64,000 nucleotides of DNA from Siphonodentalium dalli (lineage: Eukaryota; Mollusca; Scaphopoda; Gadilida; Siphonodentaliidae): assembly GCA_032622095.1 (NCBI GenBank), contig CP136061.1:220815148-220879147 (forward strand), read 5' to 3'. The position numbers and the translations under genes were made by a program. Under the pieces are notes generated by a model. It did not search any database, was not told the DNA's origin, and worked only from the letters and a program-made list of their open reading frames with translations. Of this stretch, positions 23,101-38,100 are shown one piece after another; the stretch's first letter is position 1, and each line of letters opens with the position of its first letter.

Positions 23101-26100
23101 TAGGCTGAATGGTATTACCATTCAGCCTTCAGACTTTAGTATTTCAATCAAATTATTTTTAAAGCGTAATTACACAATACAGTATAGGAACAGTGACAAT
23201 TTGATCAAATCAACCTGGTTATCAGGTGGGATCTCATAATACCAAATGAATAATTAACGTACTGGTTGAGATTAGTTCTAATTACTAGGGCCCTAACATA
23301 TACCGGTATATCAATTGGAAACAAATAGAACAACACAACATAATTTTGAGAGTGTTTATAACTACAAACCTAGAAATAAGAAATAATGAAAAATGTTGCA
23401 GGACTGTTCATTCTATCTTTTTCATCTCAGTCATACAGTGGGGCATATTATTCATTATTAGATTATATTATGCATTATTATGATAATATATTAATCTGTT
23501 ATCATTATGTGTGTTTGTTTAATTCTGTTAAAAACAATGTTATCTTGTAAGTTGAAATAAATATGTTGGTTAAAATTCTCTTTGGTTAAAAAATGAAAAT
23601 CATCCTTCAGATATGCCCAAGATCACTCTCAGAGCATTGAAATTTCAAAAAAAATCCCAGGGAAGGCCCCCTGGACCGCCCCAATGAGAGGGACAACCCC
23701 TCTCATACTCTCCCCGGCTCCTGCCTTTGGCAGTCGGCGATGACCTTCGGTCATCGGGAGGTGTCCCCAAATGAAACCTGGACCAGGCCCTGATAGCGCC
23801 TATCCCCCTTAAGGGGCTCTAAGCGCTTTACACATTATATAAATACACAAGAAATGCACATGCAAATAATCAATAGATATGTGGAATTATATATACTAGT
23901 TTTCAGATTTTGTTAGTTTTCTTTGTGTCGGGGGAGCGTCGTCGGAACATATAAGTTTTTAATGCAGATCGAAAATCGGTTAGCAAACAAGATGTCAAAC
24001 TGTGATTGATGACTCTCTGGTCCAGTTCTGTTTTCTGTGCAATATTAAGTTAACCCCTTTGTTGAAACAGGTTCATTACTTTAGTTAATGTACACTCTAT
24101 AAGACACCTATTCTAAAATAATAAATTGGAATAATCCATTGTTACTTTGTAGGGATATTTTACACACATTGCTGTTTACAGACATTGTTGTTTACAGACA
24201 CTGTTGTCTTATCTTAGAAAAACATTAATCCACACATTCCTTAGTTCCATCATATGATGTCATTGAAAATGATTAACCCTCTCCACACATTATATGGTTT
24301 TGATGCTTTTCATTTGATCATTCTCCTATTCTATGTCCAGGTTGATGGTGATCCACTTTGATTTGCATGGATTTTGGATTAAAATTAAATCATTCCATAG
24401 GCACATATTATGCGATAGATAGATATAATATTATCCCTTTCACTTTGAGCCAGGTTCAGTAAGTGTTTCAATAAATCACCAATAGAATATTCATCATTAG
24501 AGGAAATGTCTTATTTTGAAATTACCTCTATTGCATTTGGGTTCCAGGATAATATTAACAGTGCTGGTATTCTTGAGACTGACTTATTGTATGGGTTTCT
24601 AAATCCAATTACTTGCTTTATATTTACATACTAAGTGTTGTCATCACTAAATCCAGCATTCTGATTGGTCGGCGCCCACGTGGCTAGTTGCAGTTATTTC
24701 TCGGTGAATGCGCAACGCCTTATAACACCAAGCTCATAACACCATCGATACGTCATTGGGTTTGGAAAGACGAACGCGTAATGTTTTGGGCGCATTTGGA
24801 CTCGGCAGGCTTGACTTAATACATCATCGGGTTTCAATATGAAGAGAAATTGTTCCTATTAACTTTTGCCAAGGGTGCTATTGGGTATTTTGGGCTGTTT
24901 TTGTCACGATACACTTTTCGATTTAAATACATTTACAAAAGTGGCTTTTTCGCTAAATGTATATAAATATAAGGATTAACTGTCATGTGGACTATTTTTA
25001 TGGAGATGTAACCGTGAGGTAAGTGGTCATAACTTGTATGTAAAACCCTTTGGGTTTTACACAAGTTATTTCCACTTACCTCACGGTTACATCTCCATAA
25101 AAACAGTCCACATGACAGTTAATCCTTATTTATAGACTATTTTATGTTTATCAGTTCATTAGTTTGGGTAAGATTAACCCCATACTATCCGATTTGATAA
25201 CTCAAATATTTCCATTGATTATGCTTATAGTTCTTGGCATAGTTTATGATAAAACACCCCAAACCTGCATAGTGAGGGTCATTTGGTTTATTTGCTTTAA
25301 AATATTAACATCCTCCACCAATCCTGTTCCCATGATCACTATATAAAGTGTGAATTGTTGAAACTTTTTGCAATCATGAAAAGGTTGATGTAAGGATTTA
25401 TAAAAATAGCTAATCGCTATCGCCAAGGTATGGGTTAAACATCTACCTATCGTGATCGGCCTCTCACGATTGGCCTCTCGTTTAATTCAGAGTGAATAGT
25501 CACAAAATCTTGGCCTCTAGTACTAGTATAGAGTTGTTTCGGCTGGCAATACAATGCATCTATCCAACCACTTAATTTCCTCCTTTGTCCATGCTGAATT
25601 TTTCAGTTTTACTCCTAATAGCCATCAGCTTCATGCTGCCAAGCCTTGAAATAGGGTGTCTGTCATTTGCAGAATGAGGTCCCCAGAGGGTGAATTTAGT
25701 GATGCTACCCCGCATAGCGGGCTAGCATCACCAAATTCACCCTCTGGGGACCTCATTCTGCTTACACCTCAGCAGAATGAGGTTCCCAGAGGGTGAATTT
25801 GGTGATGCTAGCCCGCTATGCGGGGTAGCATCACTAAATTCACCCTCTGGGGACCTCATTCTGCAAATGACAGACGCCCTATTTCAAGGCTTGCATGCTG
25901 CACCAGCAAAATAAGTCATCAATACAAGTCAAATGGGTGGTCCGATCATACTCCGATCATGTACTTGTTTTTATTAGTATACAGTTTTTCACCAAAAAAT
26001 ATCTGACACCGGACTGATTAACTAGTATTCCAATCCCCTGTTCACTTACATTCTTGTTACATCCATAATGTTAATTAACATATTTTATTTAGAATATAAA

Positions 26101-29100
26101 TATCTGTTTTGTAAATGTTTGGGGCTATGAATAAATATGTTCAGTCAATTAACTGAATAATGACGATAATAATGACACATGAAAACCAATGTTTTGAAGG
26201 CCTCATGACTTCTATTTTTATTAAGCAATGGCAGACAGGGGGGGGGTCGGAAAAAAATTCCAGGCACGTATGATGGGGTGGGTGTCTCTCGGGTCCGAAA
26301 AGCAGTTTTTTCCATGTGCCAAATTTTTTTCTCCATTTCTGCTATTTTGTCTTATTTTGATGTGTTTTGAACAGAAACAGGTCATATGTAGTTAATAGCA
26401 ATGCTATACTATATATAGAGGTTATCAGAAGTTGGATCAGTTGCACAATGGCCAACAATAACCCAAATTCAACTTGATAGAACAAGAAACTGCGCTATTG
26501 GAAAAATAACATTTAATCAGGATTCCATCTACTGATACAACAAAATAAGAATAACTATACAGAACTCAGCTGAAAATAAGCAATAAAATGAAAGCACACT
26601 TGACCATATGGAATCAGGGAGCTAAATGTGTTCTAGAGTCGGGGAGCGAGTACACCGTGGAATGCTAAAGGTGAAGGTAACTGAAGAATGACCTTCACCT
26701 GATACATGCGACACGTTATTAAAGGATGACATCGCGTTTATTTGATTCGTACATAATATCTGAATAACTTAAACTGGCGAATGAATGGGGGAATGGATAT
26801 TTGTGAGCAGGAAATTTATTTAACTAGCTGATGTAGTTCTGGGTTTTTCCAGATCAAATTTGGCTATGGGATAGCCCTGTCGTACACTTGAGGATTTATT
26901 TTAAAAATTAAACACATGACCTATGATTTTTCTTGCATTTTCGTGATCAACTGGTGTCAATCTAGCTGGGTATACATCACTGGTATGGCCTGCAGGCTTC
27001 AATTCCGTGAATTTGGCTGAAACGTTAACACTGTCGCCTATGGGAAACCATTTAGTTCCGTGATTCCTATAAGAAAAATTTGAATTTTACGAAATTTCTC
27101 GTCTCGCCATGATAAGTTGTTAATTCCAGATTTTCTTATTTTCAAATGATAATGACCACATTTTGGACAGATTTAAAGAAGAAATGCATGGATTCGCCTG
27201 TAGATACATCGGGTACCATTTGGGGGTCAGGGGGTCTAAAGCCCCCCTCTCCACAATTTTGAGGAGTGTTATCCCCCCCCCCCCATTGGGAAAAGGTGGT
27301 AGTTGACCCAATTAAGCTTTTCCGGCACCCAGTAGCCTTATCGGGGACCGTAGCCCCACCCCATGTCGAGGGGGGGTGGCATCACCACTAGAGATACTGT
27401 CGTGCAAAACTGTCATGGCAGGTTTGTTAAACAGACAGTATTCCCTGCCATCTGATAATTTTCATGCCTGAGGCTGTGTCTGGTGTTGTAACATTATGTT
27501 TACATATTTAAATTGACATATGGTTGCTTTATATTGCTATTAAAGTATTTTTTATTTTATTTTTTTGTTAATTTTGGCAAATGTTTATTATAAATTGCCA
27601 AATTCTGCATGAAAAGGGTTAAAATTGGACAAGATATCGCTCTCAAAATGTATATTAACATTTCCTCTTCAATTTAGTAATATTATGGTATATAAGGGCA
27701 TATTTCAGTTATACGAAATGCATCAGCTAGTAAAATTGAAAAAAAAATCGAAATTTTTTTTGCTTTATTTTGAGGATTGACACTAATTTTCAGGATGCCT
27801 CATATTGAACAAATAAACCACTACTGCTAGATATAATCCATTTTTTATTTCAGTAAGGTCTATATTTTGATAAAATACTATAAGAAACGCTGTGTTTCAC
27901 ACATATACATATATATAGGAATCAGGGAGCTAAATGTGTTCTAGAGTCGGGGTGCGAGTACACCGTGGAATGCTAAAGGTGAAGGTAACTGAAGAATGAC
28001 CTTCATCTGATACATGCGACACGTTATTAAAGGATGACATCGCGTTTATTTGATTCGTACATAATATCTGAATAACTTAAACTGGCGAATGAATGGGGGA
28101 ATGGATATTTGTGAGCAGGAAATTTATTTAACTAGCTGATGTAGCCCTGTTGTACACTTGAGGATTTATTTTAAAAAGTAAACACATGACCTATGATTTT
28201 TCTTGCATTTTCGTGATCAACTGGTGTCAATCTAGCTGGGTATACATCACTGGTATGGCCTGCAGGCTTCAATTCAGTGAATTTGGCTGAAATGTTAACA
28301 CTGTCGCCATTTAGTTCCGTGATTCCATATGTGACATGGAAATAACGATATAATAAATAATGGAATAAAATAGACTTTTGACAACGTAAAACATAAAATC
28401 TTAACATATAAATTGAAGGCCAGCCGGGCCAGCTTGAACAATTTCAAATTGTTTTCCAAGTTAATGTGGATCAGCTTGTAATGTTAATCACAGTAACAAA
28501 GATTTTATCGTCACTGATATGGTGAGCAAAAAAGAAGTGAGATTGGGCTATCCATCCATATGTTATTCCCAATTATTACGAAGCCTATTACTTCAGGCAG
28601 TGGCTACCAGCCTGCCATTACATGCTATAACATGTTTCCTCTGTTCTGGTTTATGAGATGCCCCAAGAAGAGTCATGAGTATATATCATGGTTATGTTTG
28701 GTATTAGCATTATTCTTCAAACTGGGATGAACTGGGATGAACAGTTGTATTTCCACATGTTTTGATAAACAATTTGGTTCAAGCAATATATCACATAGCA
28801 AATATCAAAATATCAAATAATCTGAAATGTGTTGTACCATGTAGTCTGTAGAATACTCAAATGTGATTATGTGACTAGATCATGTGACTATATATTATGA
28901 AAATGAATGTTAATAAAAACTTTGGCACTCTGCCTATCCCTAGAAATGTGATTATGTTGACACATTTCTTGATTAATGACACTTATATGATATATTCAAA
29001 TAGTATCGTTATCTTCATTATGCACTGTTCTATTAAAATCTCGTGCAATAAACTATTTAGGGGGTGGGTGTCCAAAACTGACCGGAAAAAAATTCCTGAA

Positions 29101-32100
29101 ACGGAAAAAAAAAGGGTGGGTGTCCAAAATTTCCTGGAAAAAAAGGGCGGAAACGGAAGAAATTGGGTGGGTGAGTGGTCCAAGGCCGGAAAAAATTAAA
29201 ATGATCATACGTGCCTGGAATTTTTTTTCGACCCCCCCCCCCCCCCCCCCCTGATGGCAGATGCATATTTGTTGTGACCTAAAGATGTCTTATTATCACA
29301 CATTCATTCCAATTGGGATGACACAACATGTGATTGAAGATATAACCAATTTTAAATGCCATACATATATATATATAGACCACTGTATGTATATGGTACA
29401 TGTATACCATAGTAGTATGGTGTATGTCCCTTTATATAATCTCTTTACAATGATACTGCCGCCAGTGCATTACCGGTATAGTCCGTTGCGTTCGATGGTC
29501 TGATAGTTGGATATATAGTCTGAGGCAAACCTCCATACTATCGAATCATCGGACCACATTGTATAGTGTAGTCGACTCATGTTTATCATTCATTTGCTCT
29601 TTACATATAGATGGAATTGTCAAAAATTTGACTCCACTGTTAGAATTGCTATATTTATTTTTGATAGAAATATTCAGTGTTGAAACTTCGGGTGCTCAAA
29701 ACTTGGCGTCCGGTGAGATATTTTCTGACACTCTAATACAGAATGTCACAAACATTGTTTGCTCTGCATGGTGAAAAATCGGCCCACGTCATAGGATGTT
29801 GGATTCGCCCCTTGCATGGCTATACATATTACATGGAATACCAAATAGAAGTAATTTCAACCCACAGTTAAAATAACTGTATATAATATGCTTGACTAAT
29901 GTAAAACATGTAAACAGCTGTATTTACATGCATGTTAGTAATATTCAGTGCAGATTCTTCGGGCACCCCGAGACATTAAATAGCGCCAGGACACCTCCAA
30001 AAAATTCCTTGCTCTGGCGAAAATAGGGGTGGGGGCTGGTTGCTCCCCCCATTGGATCCTGAAAAGTTACCCATAATTCTGCTGTGGTTAAGGAGTCGAT
30101 TATTAAGGGCATTACTGTACATTCCCAATTATTTATAAGCCTCCATGGTGTAAATTGTCCCAATGGAAAGGACGCTGCGCTGAACCCTTTCCAAAAATGG
30201 GTAGAACAATCTCTGGATTAGCCCAACCTGTGCTTAGGGCTGTGCAAATAAGCACATTTATTCCGATTTTAATTTCAAATATTGAATCAATGGGCTGATG
30301 TCATCATATTGATATCGAATCAAATCTCTGCAAGTTCCAGTGCATAATGTACACATACATGTATGTAGATCATGAAGGTTGTTCCTTATATATAAGACAT
30401 CTCAAATTTCAGTGTAAGTATATGAAATAAAATACGGATAGGCTATTCTGTCATATATTGCGTATAAGATAACACGAGGCTATTCTACTGTATATGGTAG
30501 AATAGCCTTTCAGGTCTGCCCTAAGACATTTGGTGGTGCGCACACAATGTCTAAACATGATATTGTTATCTTAGCGAATGTTTTCTCCATCGGGGACACA
30601 TACTTTTATCTAGGCCTACCCATTCAGAGTTTTTGTTGGGGGTGGGGGTACAGGCCTATAATAACCACATGCACTAAATGGCAATGTTGTCCTTATTTTG
30701 AATGAAGAATTTTGTCAGAATATCGTTGCATCAGTGATATAATGTTCTATATCCATTTTTTTTTTTTTTTAAATGTTTTAGTGGGTAGCTCGATTTGAAA
30801 ATTTGACCACCTGGTTTTCGTATATGTCTGCCTTATTTTCACCTTATGTTGTTTTCATATAATCCTAGGAAACGGAAAACTAATCTGTTTAAATTGTCTT
30901 GCTTTAAATGTCAATATTATTCTTGTAATTCGTTGTCATGTGTTTGGAGACAGAACACTTTGCTGAATATTTTTATTATTTTTTTGTGAGTGCTAAATTT
31001 GTTATTAGGTTTTTGAATCATTAAAAAATACAAAACTCGCACATTATATCATTTTATGTGCTATTTTAACAAAAGAATTCCGCTAAAATTAAGATTTTCA
31101 CATATAAGAGTATGAAAGCACTCATTCCAGCCAGGCACATTGATGGCCATTTATAGTTCCCATTGCTTACTATTGTCGTTTAGAACATAACCCTGAAATT
31201 TATGTGATGTACATGTAACAAGTGGTACAAAATAAATCATTTCATTGGTCCATAGTGGAGATAGAAAATACAGCATACACTGACATAAAAACTAATTTGG
31301 GAGATGGAACATATTTCCATAGCCTCTCATTCAAATCTGGTATATGCTATACTCAATATCTTGTGTTTTTCGGACAGAAAATACCACGCCAAATCGAATG
31401 ATACCATTAACTTATTTTCCAGTAAAAATTTATATACCAGTAGAACATTTTAGCACCGAGGCGACGATATAGTAACCATAATAATTACCACATACCTTGT
31501 ATGTATGTGACTATATAGCCTACCACAGAATAACCGCAGCTAGACTGGAGCCGTAATAAAGTCAGACATAGCATACATGTGTGATTGAATACTATGTGAT
31601 TGAACAATGTGTTTTGATCTTTTGGGCCTACCGGTATGTCGCAAGTGTAGATTTAAAAAGTGCATGCCAGAATTTTTTGTGGCATAATAATAATTAAGAT
31701 ATTTCGACCAATATAGACCAATTATGTACCCAATCTTCAGTTATGTCTGTGTTTTATACACAGAAAAAGGTCTTTGTAGTCTTGGTTTTTATAAAAAAAT
31801 ATGAACATTGTAATTGTGTCCCAGAAGAGATACACCATCTTTAAACAAAATGATAGAAGAAATTTATTAACTGCTTTCAACTTTCTGTTATTGAGCTGCA
31901 TTCACACAAAAAAAAGTATCATTGAACACTCTTTACAGTAATGCCCTAAATAATCGACTCCTTAAACACAGCAGAATTATGGGTAATTTTTCAGGATTTA
32001 GTGGGAAATATGGCTTGTTGCCATTCATCAGAAATCTCTCGCATTACTTTATATTATTTGACCTCTAAATGGTGATTAAAATCTTATTTTGATCACTTCA

Positions 32101-35100
32101 TGATTTCTTTAGATGATGACATCCATCGTATATGTGTATATTGTTATCACATGATTATATATGATTTCATTACAGATACTTGGTTGATGAGAAGGAGGTT
32201 GAGATAAATATAAGGGATAAATGGGACAGCACTCCTTTGTAAGTTTTTATTGAAACAGACAGGACTCACATGAACAGGGTTTACACCAGTCTATTTGGAA
32301 AGCTGACGAAAATCCTACCGATGTACATTTCTAGATTTTTTGATTATTTTTCATTTTTACGATGAAGGGGCATTCCAAACATGTCGTAATAAACCTTTTC
32401 AAAATATGGAGTGCATTCCTGGCACAGTAAATATTTGTGAGAATTGTAGTATTTAGAAATAGTTATAAAAACAACAACGTGCGAAAGATTACTCAGTCAT
32501 GAATATCGTTGATGGATAAAAACTTGAAAATGATGTCTCCTACAATGTATATTGCGATGAGTATAATGAATTATGGATATATCGCCTGTATTCAATTTTA
32601 AAACATTAGTTGTGTTTGACACTGCCAGTGAAGTATCCAGGGATTTTTTGAGGACACCTGTTTTTGGGCAATGATATGCCGAACTTTGGAATTTTTTTAT
32701 ATATGTACATGTATGGCTTGGAAATGCTTATAAGTTATTGTCAGATATCTTTTTGTTCAATGGATTATGCTTATACTGCTTGAAATGAGACCATTATTAC
32801 TGTAATTCATATAGTAGGCTATTTTCTAAAATTCAAGTGAGAGACACATTCATAATATACTAGTAGTACAGAAATGTTACATGTAGTAATTACTAGTAGT
32901 ACTAATCTCTATGTTAATTATTCATTTGGTATTATGAGATCCCACATGATAGCCAGGTTTATAAATACTTGATCAAATTGTCACTGTTCCTGTACTGTAT
33001 TGTGTAATTTCACTTGAATTTGTTTGAAATACTGAAGTCTGAAGGGTTAACTCAAACTATGTGAAGTTTTCACAGATGAAAGCTAGATAAAGCCAAACAT
33101 ACTTTACAGTATTATTCCAACTGTTAAATTTAAGTTAAATCTTTTTGTAAACTTACATGTCTTATATCAATATATATAAATATATATCTTGTTATGATAT
33201 TAATTGGGACCTGAATTGAATAAAAAAAAATTTTTTTTTAATTTGGGCACCTGGAGTTTGGCGCCCAAACCGGTAAACGGTATGAAAAACGGCCTGGATA
33301 TGTCCCTGACTGCATGGGATAATTGTCAACATGTCCATTGACCTCTGATCTGTGAATTGATCTGTTACGTCATTATCCAATGAAATCACGCATACTCTGT
33401 GCCACTCTTCAATGAAATGGAGGGAATCCCATCAATACAGAAACTAATTTTTTTCCACAAACCTAGAGACGTACTATTAAACCAAAAGAGAATAACCATA
33501 CTCACAAAAAAACTGATAAATTTGGAGATGAACTTATATGAGAACATCGACACAGCAAGTATACAGCAATGATAGTCACAAAAACTGTAACATAGGTTGA
33601 CATGCAGCTAATATTGTATACCAATATAAATGAGCAAAGATTTTATTGAACATATTTATTGTGACCCAATTATTACAACACAATATAGAATTAACATATA
33701 TAGAAATATTGAATGATGGTGATCGGAACACAAGTTATTTAACTTAGATTAGTTTCTCACCCTGTTCACTGAGTATTACACAACAAGTTTCTGAAATGAG
33801 TAATGTATTGAATATATTGAAATTATTATTCAGAATATAGTCAGTAATAATAATGTTGCTTATGTCGCTGTGGTCCCTGTTGCTGCTATTGGGAAAAGGC
33901 TTAAAGCACGATTTGTATATTTGGTCATGGGAAGCAGAAGGAATTTGAAATGTAAGTCTGGACTATTTCAAATAGGCGTGTGTTTAAAGACATATTATGT
34001 ACTTGTTCGGGTGCGTGAAACTGATAAGTTAATATTCAGGCGCTATGACAACTGGAGGAATGTAACATTCTACTAACATCGCCGAAAATTTGAAGCAAAT
34101 CGACCGTACCACTCCATAGAAAACATCATCAGAACTATGCTCAAATGTAAATATTTACTACTCGATTCGGGACGCATCTATCGGCGATAAACTAATGAAA
34201 ATGATTTCGCCATCGAGTGTCACTGCATTTAATTCATATATAAGAATGACGGTGTGTGTTGTCAATTTTGATATACTATTGTCATAAAGAAGGTCATTCA
34301 CAGAAGTAATAAATATGTTCAGGTTATTAATTTGAGAAATCATGTTAGTTCAGGCTTTGTTGTAAAGAGTGCAAATCTCTGCCTTCAGGGCATTGTTCGC
34401 TCATTCGGTTATCATAAGATTGGATTATTCCTCTTAGCTACAAGTTTTATATGCTACTTGTTGGACACAAAGCCTCTAAACAGTTTGACTCTGTACATGT
34501 AGGTAAATTGATCACGTGAGTCATTTGACCTCCATTGGCAATGGTGTACATGCAGGCAAATTGATCACGTGAGTCATTTGACCTCCATTGGCAATGGCAA
34601 CATTTGCAGAATGAGATCCCCAGAGAGTGAATTTAGTGACACTATCTCGCAAAGCAGGTTAGCATCACCAATTTCATCCTCTAGGGGACCTCATTCTGCA
34701 TTGGCCTTGACTGCTAAGGGAGACTTGGGATGAGATTGAAGTTCCTCAGTTGAAGTTGGTGATATTCTCCCATTATAGTTACCTCGATTATGCATTTTAT
34801 CTTCTGCAAATTAGAGGATATAGAAACTGAACAGAAGGAAAAAAGTAACTAAAAACAATGTTAACTTGAGACTATAGATATTTCCCAGAAGATGAGACCT
34901 AAGTAGAATAAGGTCCCAGAGGGTGAATTTGGTGATGCTATCCCACTGTCCAGGGTAGAATCACTAAATTCAACCTCTGGGAACCTCATTCTGAAATTGT
35001 CAGACACACTAATTCAAGACTTGTTCACATTACTAAAAGTTATCTCATCATTGATGGTTATAATTGCTGTGACTGTTTTATTTCAGATATTATGCCTGTT

Positions 35101-38100
35101 TATGTGGTCATGAAGAACTGGTCAAATTTCTCCTTGAAAAAGGTGAGAGCATTTTGAAGATAAACATACTCTATTGAGTTGGATGATTCAGGGATTTGAG
35201 CATGAATACAGTCCCCAAATATCCAATGAAACAGGGATCGTTTATCGCCATTGTAATTCAATCCACCAACATTTTAAAAGAAAATAAACAAAATGAACTT
35301 TTTATCGACATTACTTGCTATCTAGAGAGATTTTATTTTTGCGGTGATAAAATCTCTGGGTACATTCCATGGTAGATCATGTCATGAATCTCTACTCTGG
35401 CTGACACCCACAGAGATCATATTCCACCAGTACAAAATATTTCTTAGTTATTATCTGTTCCTTAATAATGTATTTCACTGTAGGTGAAATTTCACGATTT
35501 AAGTGAATTTGTGAGCGATTTTCAGCCCTCATAATTGGCTACAGAAATCAGCAATGGCAAAGCCATTTGCTGAAGCAAACTGGGCCATGCAAAGGATTAC
35601 TGTTGCGGATTGCCTTGGCCAAACCATTTGAATTAAGAAGGCTGGATTTTGCATTGCGTCGCTTACAATTATGGAATTCCTCCTGGGTAATTATACCCCC
35701 TTTTAAAAAAAAGGGGGGTATACTGTTTCGCACCTGTCCGTCCGTGCGTGCGTTGAGTCGTGCGTCCATCCGATGTCTGTTCATGTCATAACTTGAACAG
35801 TAGTGCTCGAATCTCAATAAAATTAGGTATGGATGTTCACTACTATGAGGACATTAAATAGAGGGTTCCATCATTTTGTTCCGATTTTCCATTCTAGAGT
35901 TATTCATCTTTGTTTATCTGGAACTGTTGGCTGTTTGGTCTGTTCATGTCGTAACTTCAACAGTTGTGCTGGGATCTCAATGAAATTTGGTATGGATGTA
36001 CACTACTATGAGAACATTAAATAGGGGTTTCCATCGTTTTGTTCCGATTTTCCATTCTAGAGTTATTCATCTTTGTTTATCTGGAAATGTTGGCTTTTTG
36101 GTCCATCCGATGTCTGTGCCGGTCATAACTTCAACAGTAGTTCTCGTATCTCAATGAAATTTTGTATGGATATTCACCACTACGAGGACATTTCATGGCG
36201 CATTCAACTGTTTTGTTTTGGTTTTTCGTTCTATAGTTATTCAGCTTTGTTTATATGAAAATGCTGATTTTTGGGTCCATCAGTCATAAGTTATAGATAT
36301 GCCCACACTAGGCGGTATGCCACAAGGGGGTATGCACCGGACGACAGTCCATCTCTTGTTAATTCAATATTTATTGCGATATCGGCTCACAAAAGTAAGA
36401 GAAAAGCATGGAATTTTGAGATGGGACCTTCACCTACACTGATGTACATTAAGTATTATTAAGGAACAGATAATAACTAAGAAATATATTCCCTGCCTTA
36501 TTTTCGACTTTGTAAGGTTCCCTGTGAAAACTTCAAAACGTTGCAAGGTTTTGTACTGGTGGAATATGATCTCCACGGGCGTTAGTCATAGTAGAAATTT
36601 ATGACAAGATCTAATTCCATGGGGTTATTCGGGACGGCAACTGAACAACTTCCTGTTAACCCTTTCTATACTAAAAACTCATTGATGAGTAGTTCCCTTA
36701 GGAAATGTTCCGATAATAAGTTCAACAAACGACCATAGGACCATACAATAAATAGGACTCCTTTACTTTTATTAACTGTCATCTGCTCATTGTACCTGAC
36801 AAACCCTCCAGATGAATAATAGACCATTCCAATGTTACTTTTATAACTGAGAGGGAGAATTCATTTAGTATAGTAGGGGTTACTTGACTGTATAAATAGT
36901 AAACATCTTTGCGGTTGCACTTGTTTATCCTACTCCTGGCTGCTCATTGATATTTTGATACTTTTCAATACCATTCACATTTGTTTACCCATCAGCATAC
37001 ATTGCAGGCAAATCAAATACTAAGGATAGCAGCTCTTGATTAATCAGAATGCATCTTTTAGTGACAAATATCCAACTTGAAGTACAATTGTTATACAATA
37101 ATGCCCTAAGTAATCGACTCCTTAAACACAAGCCATATTTCCGACTAAATCCTTAAAAGTTACCCATAATTCTGCTGTGTTTAAGGAGTCGATTACTTAG
37201 GGCATTACTGTATCATGACAAATTTGTATGAATTGAATTGAAATAATTAGATTAAATATACTGTTTACACCAATGTTCTAGGTGCGAGGTGCGAATCAAA
37301 TACATTCGACGGGGAGAGATGTCTTTATGCATCACACACCGATACAATCAAAAATCTGCTCAGGCGTTACCAAGTGATTTCATCCAAGCTCATGAGAAGG
37401 GATCTGTATGAAGAATTTCTTAGAAAGTAAGTGAGAAAGTATCAGGGGAAGTAACTCTGGATCACTGGTTAGGATTAAATTTCCCTTTATTAGTGCATTA
37501 TGGGGGAGACAAAGGTTTTGCATAAATCCAGCCAAAAGTGGCAAGAGATTTTCAACAAAGAATTTCTCTGGATCTATCTGATGAAAAATCTTGAATTTCA
37601 CAAATCATCATCTTCATTGTATATTGCATCTGAGCAATTATTAAGAATCGACACAATGGATTTCAAAACACTTGAGAGATTGAAATTACTATGTTCTTTT
37701 TTTCCCCTTTCAGTACCAAGAACTGCTAGAATAATTATTGTTAAACTGATCTAATTTTGAAATATATACATATTTGTTGTTTTATTGAATGATTCTTTTC
37801 TGAAACACACTAAAAAGTGTGTGTGGTTTGTATACTTTTGGTAAGTTACAAATTCTCCCAACGCAGTTGACTTATTTATGGATTTCAATTCATTGCGAAT
37901 TGTGCTTACTCATGCTGTTGACCTATTGACATAATTTTAATAACATGTTTCAACCAAGCTTGAAATATTGTGTCTGTCATTTGCAGAATGAGGTCCCCAG
38001 AGGGTGAATTTAGTGATGCTACCCCGCATAGTGGGCTAGCATCACCAAATTCACCCTCTGGGGACCTCATTCTGCTTACACCTCAGCATAATGAGGTTCC

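Noticed and set aside
25818-26006. Open frames inside family D palindromes (also at 38091-38282, 41502-41738, 57239-57493 and 57608-57796)
   Set aside because: They are translations of the MITE arms and the same words recur on both strands; no protein family is implied.
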